From Amaranthus tricolor (Eukaryota > Streptophyta > Magnoliopsida > Caryophyllales > Amaranthaceae), in the NCBI RefSeq assembly GCF_026212465.1, contig NC_080049.1, positions 20,089,620-20,153,619 on the forward strand: DNA of 64,000 nucleotides, written 5' to 3'. Under the pieces are notes generated by a model. It searched no databases, was not told the origin of the DNA, and saw only the letters and a list, made by a program, of their open reading frames with translations. Each line of letters begins with the position of its first letter. Position 1 is the stretch's first letter. The translations under genes and the position numbers were made by a program. This document shows, in pieces, positions 1 through 9,214 of the stretch.

Positions 1-1150
1 TGCATTACTAAGAATATATGCAGAGAGTATTTCATATCATACAATAAGATATATACTATTGATATGATATTCTGATACTCCCCCTCAGGTTGGAACATAA
101 AGGTTTCGAATGCCCAATTTGCAAAAAAGAGTACAAAATTGAGATTTGCCGAGAGCTTTATTGAAAACGTCAACTAACTGTTGATACCTACAAATATGCT
201 AAGTTTGAATGGTGCCATTGAGAATGTCATTGCGTATCAAATGGCAGTCCATGTCAATATGTTTAGTTCGTTCGTGAAATACCGGATTAGCAGATATGGG
301 GAGAGTTGCTTGGCTGTCACAATAAAGTTTTCTAGACTGAAGATTAGAAATACCAAAATAAGACAACAAATACTTTATCCATTTCAACTCACATGTAATA
401 GTAGCCATAGAACGGTATTTGACTTCTGCTGAGGAGCGTGAAACAGTCGGTTGCTTCTTAGTTCTCCAAGAAATGGGAGAAGAACGAAGACGAACACAGT
501 ATCCAGTCAGAGAACGGCGAGTCAAAGGATACCCTACCCAATCACTGTTGCAAAAACCATGACCGATGAGAACAATGATGATGTAGAGGAAGAACTTATC
601 CAAGAGAACCTTTAAGATAACGAAGAAACCTCAACGTAGCCACTCAATGGTCAGTACATGGTGCACCCATGAATTGAGCCAAAACTTGGACTGAATAACA
701 CAAGTCAGGAAGTGTTATCGTAAGGTAAATTAAAAGAGAAATTAGGCGCCCCTATTTTTGGTTCGGAAAATGACTCCCCCTCACTACGAGCAAGATTGTG
801 ATTTTGCTCAATAAGGGTACCTAGTGGTTTGGCACCCAAGAAACCGACTTCACTAATAGTATCAAGAGTGTATTTTTGTTGAGTAACAAATAAACCAGTC
901 GGACTATGAGCAATTTCCAGCCTGACAAAATACTTTAGAGAGCTAAGGTCCTTCATAAAGAAAGAGTTACTAAGATATTTTTTAAAGTTCATAATTGCAT
1001 CATGAGCAGAACTTGTGATAATGAGCTTATCAATATACACTAGAACATGAATGAAAATGTTTTCGTGAATGTAAGAAAACAAAGAATAATCGACATAGGA
1101 TTGACGGAAACTAAACTATTTAAGAGCCATGGAGAGTTTGGATAACCATT
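1..1150 (-). mobile_element. Decayed Copia LTR-retrotransposon fragment, cut by the window start
   Basis: The minus strand carries, in order, the end of a reverse transcriptase, an RNase H segment, and near 76-90 a purine-rich run (CCTGAGGGGGAG on the minus strand) that resembles a polypurine tract. That is the Copia order RT, RNase H, PPT, LTR, so positions 1-75 are probably the start of the 3' LTR, truncated by the window. No upstream gag, protease or integrase is visible beyond about 1150, so the copy is truncated as well as mutated. The lineage was not determined. Confidence 0.75.
199..1150 (-). pseudogene. Copia reverse transcriptase and RNase H remnant
   Basis: From about 1150 down to 705 the minus strand reads as the second half of a Copia reverse transcriptase. 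The usual YVDD catalytic box appears as VYIDKL, so the second catalytic Asp is lost. The following segment matches the family pattern MKDLSSLKYF and FVTQQKYTLD. From 603 to 199 the frame resembles Copia RNase H: a TRRSLTGYC motif, then ISWRTKKQPTVSRSSAE, then an HIDMDCHLI motif. The two parts are in different frames with stops between them. In the family this domain copies the element RNA into DNA; here it cannot be functional. Confidence 0.8.
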
Positions 1151-1754
1151 AACGAGGCGCTTGTCGAAGACCATAAAGTGATTTTCAAAGACCGCACACT
1201 AGTAATTGTGGCTCATATGTGTTCATGTATATATATTTGTCAATACACTTGCATTTTCTTAAAAATTCACGTAGAACCAAAAATTATATTTACCTTGGAA
1301 CCGAAAGAGTATAAAGCTAATAAGCTAATGGTTTATAAATTTTTGATAAAAATAAACCATAAAAAAAAAAAAAAAAACACAAGCAAAATTACTCTGTCCC
1401 TCATTGAACAAATTTATTAGATTTATCAGGGAGACTTATCACTACTTTTAGTTTGACACTCCCATTTATTATAGCCCAATCCATGACTCTGATAAACAAA
1501 AAAGTTCTGGACTATTTAATTAGTACTAACTAATAGACAAAATAGGTCAACAACAAAGTATTAATAAAAAGGAATGTTCCTTCGCTTTTCATTTCGTCTT
1601 CTTTGTCAATTTCTTCCTTAAGTCATTGACATATTTGTAGAACTTGTGCTACCCTTGGTGCTAATGTAAATACGCCTATGAATATTAGTTCATATAATTC
1701 GTAAACATCAAAATACGTAGATTGTAGTTCATAAAATTGAACTTAAAAGCACTT
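1151..1754. other. Intergenic, no gene seen
   Basis: AT-rich sequence with a short A-run near 1362-1377. I see no conserved coding motif, RNA gene or recognisable repeat. Confidence 0.5.
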
Positions 1755-2205
1755 TAGAAATAGGGATCTTTTATATGGTAGCAATAAAATTTTACGAAAC
1801 GCCCGTGGTAAACGCCTGTGGTAGTGAATCTTAAAAAATCACAAAAAAGCATTGTAATGTTGTACTTAAAGTTACAGTAACATTAATGGGCTAAAAACGT
1901 TTAATTGGTCGTTAAGTTGTAAAATATCTTAGGAATATTCTATATGGTAGTAACATACATTTATGATACACCAGTGGTAGCAAATTTTAACAATAAAATG
2001 TACTGTAGCTTTTTAAGGAAAGAAGACAAGGACAAAGACGATATTTCACAACTTAACTGTCAATTAAACGTTTTTAGTTCATTAATGTTGTTGTAGCTTC
2101 AAGTACAACATTATAATGTATTTTGTGGAATATTTCTTAAAATTTGCTATCATCGGCATTTCATGAAAGTGTGTTTCTACCGTATAGAATATCTCTTTAA
2201 AATAA
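1755..2205. repeat. Long imperfect inverted repeat (foldback-type element)
   Basis: The stretch from about 1758 to 1930 pairs with the reverse complement of about 2035 to 2203. Shared blocks in the same order include TATGGTAG, AATGTTGTACTT, AACATTAATG and AAAAACGTTTAATTG. By eye the arms are roughly 80% identical over about 170 nt. A third partial copy of the outer motif (ATATTCTATATGGTAG) lies at about 1937-1952. The layout suggests a non-autonomous foldback DNA element. No clear target duplication was found, so the superfamily is unassigned. Confidence 0.55.
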
Positions 2206-2318
2206 AAAGTGTTCATTAAAAATTCTTTAAATAGTTTATTACAACCATTCAAAATAATGCAACTAGTTCAATGAATAACTAAAAGTAAGCAAGGACCGAT
2301 ATTTAAAAAAAGGACTTA

Positions 2319-2716
2319 TTGTGAATGCCAACATATTATCAGAAAAATACGAGGTGCATACACTTCTTAAGCCAATGAGATAACATCCCAAAAACCATAT
2401 GGCTATAAGAGGAAGGGCTCTAATGACTTATTAAGTGTGCACACCATCTTCAGTTCAACGATATGAAACAAACAATCCTAACACACACACACACACCCCG
2501 CCACATGCAAAGCCCCGTCAAGTTTGCATGTGGGAGTAATTAATCAGGGTAGGAACACTATTCTTTTCGGACCCACCATTTTAATTTTTGATCAAACCAT
2601 TGGTTCTAATACCATGTTAAATTGAGTTGGACTTATTGTGAATGTCAGAATATTATCGGGTAAAGACGAGGTGCACATAAGCCAAGAAGATACCATCCCA
2701 ACACCATATGACAATG
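2319..2716. repeat. Diverged direct duplication about 312 bp apart
   Basis: The segment 2319-2401 (GGACTTATTGTGAATGCCAA onward) recurs at 2631-2716 with many substitutions, including the blocks ACGAGGTGCA, CATCCCAA and ACCATATG. The second copy is preceded by TACCATGTTAAATTGAGTTG, a phrase I associate with noncoding plant retroelement ends, but no domain supports this. A short (AC)n tract lies at 2481-2496. Confidence 0.4.
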
Positions 2717-3159
2717 GAAGAAATGACTCCAATGACTTACAAAATATGCACATCAATTTTAGTTTATCAATAAAGATAAACCATCCTAACAAATATCAAT
2801 ACGATTTATATCACCAGCAGGCAAAAACATTAATCTACAATCTACTTGTTGTCACAAATGTTAGAACTATATTAATGATCCTAATAAGATGAAAGTTACA
2901 ACAAAAATTAAACCACGCAAAATCATAAGCATTTACTTTATCTTGTCGAAGTGAAATCTAAACCAAATCAGAAATCATACATTGAACCACGACAACCTAA
3001 TTTACTTTTAGTACTGGGATAAATTTAGCGGCATTTAATTTAAATTCTACTACTTTTAATTTTTCATGGTATATATAGTAGATCTAATAACATTTATTAC
3101 TCTTTAACAATACAATAAAAAATCATATTAAGACCTTTTTGCAACACAAGATCTATTAA

Positions 3160-3325
3160 CATTTTTCATAAATGTCACTATACACTATATAAAGTGTCAC
3201 TAAATCACTTTATTGTAAAATTTAAAATAAAAATCAAAAATTATTACACTAAATTTATTAATCAGTGATATTATTTTGATGCCACAAAATCCTATGTCAC
3301 AAAAAAATAATTTTTTTTTGTAGTG
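3160..3325. mobile_element. Right-hand terminus of a CACTA-type non-autonomous element
   Basis: The segment ends in TTTTTTTTTGTAGTG at 3311-3325, which read inward is the CACTACAAAAA terminus typical of CACTA transposons. Short motifs built on TGTCACTA and its variants recur at about 3173, 3195 and 3295, as expected of subterminal repeats. I could not identify the matching left end, so the element length is unknown. Confidence 0.5.
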
Positions 3326-3381
3326 CACACAAATAAAAAATTCTTGAAAGAACTTTAAACAACCATTAATCTATAAATTAT

Positions 3382-3390
3382 TATTATTAG

Positions 3391-3431
<41 letters not shown>

Positions 3432-3624
3432 TTTCAAAAAGAAAAAAAAAAAAAAGTGAGTCGCCCAAAATTGGGCGATTGAACCATGGTTCAATCGCCA
3501 GTTTTGGTTCAATCGCCCAATTTTGGGCGACTCACCCACGGTTCAATTGCCTAATTATGAGCGATTCAATTTTTTTTTTTAATAATAATTATTAATTTAA
3601 ATTTTATTATTGTTGTTGTTGTTG

Positions 3625-3718
<94 letters not shown>

Positions 3719-3771
3719 TGTTATTATTATTAATTTCATTTATATTCTTTTTTAAGAATATAAAAAAGTTA

Positions 3772-3831
<60 letters not shown>

Positions 3832-3838
3832 GATATTA
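3382..3838. repeat. (ATT)n microsatellite cluster
   Basis: Three TTA/ATT tracts lie at about 3382-3431, 3626-3717 and 3775-3837, separated by the inverted repeat at 3456-3535 and by AT-rich sequence. They produce spurious poly-Leu and poly-Ile reading frames with no coding meaning. Confidence 0.95.
3456..3535. repeat. Perfect 31-nt inverted repeat with 18-nt spacer
   Basis: Positions 3456-3486 are the exact reverse complement of 3505-3535. Each arm also holds a smaller palindrome, CGCCCAA and TTGGGCG separated by two bases, and the spacer side contains GAACCATGGTTC (3481-3492). The block is much more GC-rich than its poly-ATT surroundings. As RNA it would form a stable hairpin. A further degenerate copy of the motif (GGTTCAATTGCC) follows at 3540-3551. 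Confidence 0.9.
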
Positions 3839-3840
3839 TT

Positions 3841-4486
3841 ATTAAAAGGGAGTGGCATTTTTGAAATTTTTAAAAGTTTAGGGGCATAAACGTAATTTCA
3901 TGAGGAAGGGGTGGCGAAAAAATGAAATGGATGGCGAAATTTAAGGATTGGGAATTTTTTAGGGTTTGAGAGAGGATGAGAATTGAGAATGTCCGGCCTT
4001 GAGAGATGTGAGGAAGAGAGTAACTTTTTGGTTTAGGGTTCTGCATTTGTGAATTCTAAGGAAAGTGATTTGTGTCTTAATTGTTACAGACTATGTCAGA
4101 TTTGTTTTTAGAGTTTTTAATTCACAAATTCTTAAATGAAATCATCGCTATTAGGCTCAACCATTACATTTAGTGTTAAAGTGGCCACTTGTACTTTTAA
4201 AATGATTGTTAGAGAAATACTGATTATAAGGTTTGTCTCATTCTGAGACGATTTTATACAAGATGAGACGAATTTATACTCTTTGGGCTAAGCTTTATTT
4301 TTATACGGGATTGTCTTAAATATCCTTATGGTTTTGATTTAGCATCTCTTGCGAGAGACCGCCTTATGCTACTCATACAAAAGTAGCTTAATAGGCCTCA
4401 TTTTAAAAAAAACCTACAACACACGATTATTAAATTGACTAATTTAAGGTCGTAATAGATACATTTAAGGTTAAAATTAATGCTTT
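3841..4486. other. Intergenic, no gene seen
   Basis: Starts with a moderately GC-richer strip (3845-4030) without a convincing coding frame. A motif GTCTCATTCTGAGACGATTTTATACAAGATGAGACGA-like (4231-4271, described by position) resembles a dispersed repeat also seen near 40655-40690. Confidence 0.4.
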
Positions 4487-4489
4487 TAA

Positions 4490-4805
4490 CGGTCTATTTG
4501 ATAATCGATACTAAATGGGAGGAATAGGAATGACTTGTACTGTAATTTTTTATTATATTTCTCATGTCATTCCCATGGTAATGAAAGTTTGATTATAAAA
4601 AATAATTTTTTCTTCACAATTTTTCATTACCATCTAATAACACATGTTCAAATGGTAATGCATTGGAATGAATATTGTGAAGAAAATGAAATTATTGAAG
4701 GAGTATAACCATGACCTTTAAACTTGTCAACAGATATTCCTACCAAAATTACTTTAACTTTCCATTACTATTCCCACCATTTAGTATCGATCACCAAACA
4801 GACTG
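4490..4805. mobile_element. Tourist-like MITE (PIF/Harbinger-derived), 316 bp
   Basis: The ends are inverted: CGGTCTATTTGATAATCGAT at the left matches CAGTCTGTTTGGTGATCGAT read inward from the right, and the similarity continues through ACTAAATGG. The 3-bp flanks are TAA on both sides (4487-4489 and 4806-4808), the duplication type used by PIF/Harbinger elements. It has no coding capacity. It shares internal blocks such as CATGGTAATGAAA with the MITE at 43631-43958. Confidence 0.85.
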
Positions 4806-4808
4806 TAA

Positions 4809-5400
4809 AAGTTATAACTCATTATTTATAATTTAATATTTGAAGGTTAGAATTACCACTTTTAGATTATAATTGATTTCTTTAACGTTATAATGAACCC
4901 ATTTAAAATTTTAAGTTGTAATTAATCACAGTTGATGACTTATTATTCAATTGTATAAGTTTTAAACGATCACTTAAAGGTTGTAATAAACTTGTTAGTT
5001 ATCAAGTTAAAGTTATTTGATTTAATGTTATAATTGATCACTTGTATAAAGGAATGGCAGTGGGTCGGACTCGGCTCGTATTATCGACCCTCTGACTTTG
5101 CTCCAGATAAAACTCGGATTATACTTTTAGTCCACCCCCACTCGAAGTCGAATTATGCATACTCCAACTTTGCCTCAACTCATACTCTCTAACCTCCAAT
5201 AGAGTTTGAAGTACTATCAAGCTTTATTCTTATCGATATTATACTAATGATTTAAAAGTATAAAAACTAATAGAGTAGCCTTTCAAATACAACTTAACAA
5301 AGAAAATATGTCTTTTAAATTCTAAAATTGCAATTAGAATCGGTGGAATCGTATACAATCGTAGAATCGTAAATAGAATCATACGATTCTACCTATTCTA
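4809..5400. other. Intergenic, low-complexity relics
   Basis: AT-rich. A patch at 5050-5170 with GGGTCGGACTCGG-type sequence resembles one at 16020-16210, suggesting a dispersed old repeat. A quasi-palindromic run built on GAATCGTA and TACGATTC occupies 5339-5395. No gene seen. Confidence 0.4.
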
Positions 5401-5460
5401 TATAATTTTAAAAATACTTCACGAAAAAGCTAAATTGGGCTAGCCCAATCAAAAATATAC

Positions 5461-5600
5461 TTGGCTTAGGCGACAAAATAAGCGATAAAACTCTTTGTCG
5501 CCAAAATCTTTGTCGCATAAATGTATTTTTGTCGCCGATTATGTCGCTGAGCTACGCGACAAAATTATAAAATTGTCGCCTATTATGTCGCATAGCTTAA
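5461..5600. repeat. CACTA left subterminal motif array
   Basis: At least seven copies of GCGACAAAA, TTTGTCGC or TATGTCGC variants occur in both orientations within 140 bp. In En/Spm-like elements such arrays bind the accessory transposase protein and help pair the ends. Confidence 0.7.
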
Positions 5601-5832
5601 TTCGAGGCTATAAAAAAAATTTGAATATTTGTTATTATTATTAAATAATAATAGTATATATTACCATTATTATTAAATAATAATAACAAATATTCAATTT
5701 TTTAATAAATAATAAATAAAAATAATATATATACAAAATAAGGAATAAATGTAAAAACGTAAAGTAATTATTAGTTAATAAACAATTATAAATGTAAAAA
5801 CGTAAAGTAATTATTAATGAAATATCAACTTA

Positions 5833-7126
5833 CCATATTTTCGCGCAATCGCGCAGCAGAATATGGGCCACCACGATAGGTAGGCAAAGGTGGCTCACTG
5901 GAGTCCCTTTTGCGCCTGTTACTCTTCCCGCGAAAGCTTTTGGCCTAAAACCCCTGCATATCAGAGTAACTCTTTAAGGCGTTCCAGAACTCCGCTGGGG
6001 TGAAGTCAAGGCAAAAGGGTTCCTATTCCTCTATTTATAAGCCCTAACTCTCCCTTTCGGTCTGTTCCCTCTGTCGTTGGGGCGAAAGCTCTCTCTCTTT
6101 AGTTCTATGTTTGTTGATTGTATCCTGGTACCGAAGAGAGCATCGAGCGTCCCATGCTTTGTAGAGATCCTTGTCAATGCTAAGATGCCACTAGTAGCAT
6201 TTCTAATATTATATTAAAATACAAAAAAAGTATAACTAATTTTACGTATTATATCTAATTCCATTTGAATTGATTGAATGTAATTAACATATACCTTAAA
6301 TTCGTCCCAATAAAATTTTTTAATTGACTCTGGCACCTTTTTCCATGAAGTGCCACTAGGGTCCAGAGTCAGCTTAATCGTCTTTCCAATTTTGGAAGAG
6401 ACGCCTCTCCTAGGGTTTGACTCCGCTAAAGCATTAAATTTAAAAAAACTACAATTAATATGTATGTTCGATTTTTTTAACTAATTCATTTTCGTTAATA
6501 ATGTTAAATTACTGTTTCTTTATCTGGAGCCATGGTAGTAATGGCTTGCTGTCCCCAGGAATATCCCAAGAAGCATGTTCGGGCGTTTGAGCAGGCACTT
6601 GACGAGGTTCGTCATCCAGACAATGACGATCCAACCCGTCAAGAGGGTGCTCTTCTACTTCATCATCATCCCCTCCATCATCGTCAACTTCCTCAACAAA
6701 ATATTGAGGTTATTTGGTAGGAGCAACTGGATCCATTTGGGTTGTCATCACTGGATCCATATCATGATGGAGGGGCAAATGGGCAAGCAACTGAGTAGAT
6801 GCTCTAGGATAGTTCATTTAGAAGAGGTCATAACTATGCTGGTAGGGATATTGTTGAAAATTTTGATAATTCCCTCCCTAGGGTGTAGTATTTGGAGTAT
6901 TTAGGGAAAGATTAGTGTGTTGATTTAAGAGACTTGAGAAGGATTGTTGGTATGGTTGTTGGTATGGTGGTGGGTTTGGTTGTTGGTATGGTGGGGGGTT
7001 GACGTTGCCATAGTAACTAGGTTGTTGATAACCATAGTCACTAGGTGAAACATTGTTCAAGTCAAACCCAAAAGATTCAAATAAGTTTGCTGTGTCATTA
7101 TTTTGGTTGTTTGAGTTATTTGCCAT
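5833..7126 (-). pseudogene. TNP1-like (Transposase_24-type) CACTA accessory protein, broken
   Basis: Translation on the minus strand begins at 7126 with an Asn- and Pro-rich stretch (MANNSNNQNN, then NPPPYQQP repeats). A DP-rich, acidic middle follows at 6900-6540 with stops at about 6880, 6810 and 6716. The segment at about 6440-6300 reads GTSWKKVPESIKKFYWDEF, the core of the plant En/Spm Transposase_24 domain. A further part at about 6005-5835 reads FTPAEFWNALKSYSDMQGF, then Lys/Arg-rich sequence, then TYRGGPYSAARLRENM, which matches the conserved region after that domain. A stop interrupts this last part, and a donor-like GTAAGT follows at about 5833. No downstream exon is visible before the element end, so the 3' part appears deleted. 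The family acts with TNP2 in excision. Confidence 0.7.
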
Positions 7127-7139
7127 GTTGTCTATATGA

Positions 7140-8460
7140 AATTTACACTACAAAAGTAAAAAAAATAAAAAAATAAAAAAATAAAAAAATAAAAAAACCT
7201 AATTTCAGAATTAACATGCATTCATATTTAACATAAATTAACCTACATTCCTATTTAACATAAATTAACATAAATTAACATGCATATAAAATAAGCAACA
7301 ATTCAGAATTAACATGCATTATTTAACAACAAAAACACAAAAAACAAACATGTTTTATTTAATACAATATTCTTTAACCAGTAGCATTATTTAAGAAAAA
7401 AATTAAGCAACAATTTTTCAGAAATTAATACTAGCATTATTTAACATAAAAAACCCAATAGCATTATTTCACATAAAAAACCCAAAAAATAACAAAAAAA
7501 AAACATACATGCATTCTTAAACATAAAATTAAGCCAAACAAAAACACAAAATAACATGCATTATCTAACTTAAAACTAACATGTAGTAGCAATATTTAAC
7601 AAAAAAAAAACCCAAAAAAATATTAAAACTAACATGCATTATTCCACCAAAAATTTCGAAAACCCAAACACTTAAATTCCAACAGAAATTTCATAATTCA
7701 AAAGATTCGAAAGAAAAAAAACCTAACAAATTCAAAATTTCGAAAACTAACATGCATGTGCTTTATTCAACAGATTTGAAAAAAAAAAATTCGACCCTAA
7801 AGTTACCATAAATACAACCCAAAATTTCGAAAAAATTCAGTTAAATAAACCCAAAAAATTCAAACACTAAATTCGAACATAATTTCAAAAAATTTCAAAA
7901 TATTAACATGGACATGTAGATATTCCAGAAATTCAAAAAAATCGACACAAAAAAATAACAAATTCGAAAGAAAAAACCCAAAAAACATAAACAACCCGAC
8001 ACACAACATACATGCATGTATTCCAAAAAATTTGAAAAAAAACCCAAAAAATTAGCATGAGTAAGATAAAATACCTGTGAAGATAAGCATTAAAGATGAA
8101 CAATCCAGATCAGCAATACAAAATCCACATTTCACATGTATTCCAAAAAAATAACTTCAAATTAATAACATATTTGAATAAATAGAAAATGATAAATTGA
8201 ATGAAGATGAAATCTACATTACACAATTTAGAATTGAAATTACCTTTAAACGTCAACTTTGTCCGGAAAAAATGCTCCAAAAACATCGCTGGAAAATGGT
8301 TAGGAAAGTCACCGGAAATGAACACTTGAATATAAAAAAAAGATAAAAGGTTGAAGAAATATGTAAGTAGTGTATTGAAGATTAGAGAATTAGGTTAGAA
8401 TAAAGAAGAAGTGAGAATGAGAGAAAAATGGAAAGTGAAGTGTGGGAAATGACGGGTGGG
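7140..8460 (-). other. A-rich leader region of the TNP1-like gene with dispersed ATGCATGTTA repeats
   Basis: On the plus strand this is dominated by runs of A broken by AACATGCAT and variants roughly every 50-150 bp (for example near 7214, 7312, 7555, 7633, 7750, 8010). No coding frame holds. Position between a TATA-like palindrome (8463-8484) and the TNP1-like start codon suggests a long 5' leader or leader intron. This role is inference. Confidence 0.4.
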
Positions 8461-8462
8461 AA

Positions 8463-8484
8463 CTTGGCTTATATATAAGCCAAG
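8463..8484 (-). promoter_or_regulatory. Perfect 22-nt palindrome containing TATATATAA, candidate core promoter of the TNP1-like gene
   Basis: The 22 bases are their own reverse complement: arms CTTGGCTTATA and TATAAGCCAAG. The centre supplies a TATA box in both directions. It lies between the subterminal-like motif array (8505-8780) and the TNP1-like leader, the usual order motif array, promoter, gene in CACTA elements. Promoter activity is inferred. Confidence 0.35.
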
Positions 8485-8504
8485 CTATGTGACAAAACGT
8501 TCAA

Positions 8505-8780
8505 AATTTAAATTGGGAATGCCTTATGCGACATAATAGGCGACAAAAACTTTGTCGCATAGCATTTATGGAATTGTCTCTTTGCAGGTGGAAGGGCACA
8601 AAAAATCATGCTAGGCAACAATGATTTTGTCGCCTAATATGTTGCATAGCATTAATTTGGCAGTTGAACTTTGCTTTTTCAGTCAAATTTTTAGTGTGTT
8701 GTCTTTTCAGTTCAGTACTTGCTATTGTACGGCTACGTTAGGTGACAAAATATGTGATAATTTGCTTGTCGCATAAGGTT
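8505..8780. repeat. Internal array of CACTA subterminal-type motifs
   Basis: Contains GCGACATAATAGGCGACAAAA (8526-8546, 21 positions), TTTGTCGCATAGC, GATTTTGTCGCC, GTGACAAAATATGTG and CTTGTCGCATAAGG. These are the motifs found at both ends of the element, yet they sit in its interior between the two genes. Confidence 0.65.
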
Positions 8781-8838
8781 ATTTACTGTGTTGATGATGC
8801 GTCTTAACCCTATCCTTACATTTTGTAAGTAATTTGTA

Positions 8839-8839
<1 letters not shown>

Positions 8840-8931
<92 letters not shown>

Positions 8932-8947
8932 TATTATTATTATATTC

Positions 8948-9035
<88 letters not shown>
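8840..9035. repeat. (ATT)n microsatellite
   Basis: An almost continuous TTA repeat with interruptions near 8928 and 8943. It separates the internal CACTA motif array from the transposase 3' end. Confidence 0.95.
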
Positions 9036-9038
<3 letters not shown>

Positions 9039-9214
9039 TTTTATTATTTTTCGTGTTGTTACGCATGGTTATTCTTATTATTTGAAATAATTGTTAAAGA
9101 AATTATTATTTGAGAGTAATATAGGAATTTGAAATAATAATGAATAAAAAAAAAACAACTAATAAAAATACTTAAAGTCAAATACAAGAAAATGAAACAG
9201 TATATTAATTTATA

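Noticed and set aside
3610..3864. Open frame of nearly pure Leu and Ile
   Set aside because: It is the translation of an (ATT)n/(TTA)n microsatellite.
5339..5400. Quasi-palindromic GAATCGTA motifs as CACTA terminus
   Set aside because: They lie outside the motif array and lack a CACTA-like end.
6532..6904. Two plus-strand frames within the CACTA element
   Set aside because: They lie opposite the TNP1-like minus-strand coding region and show no conserved motif.
8779..9085. Poly-Asn, poly-Ile and poly-Leu frames on both strands
   Set aside because: Microsatellite artefacts of the (ATT)n tract.
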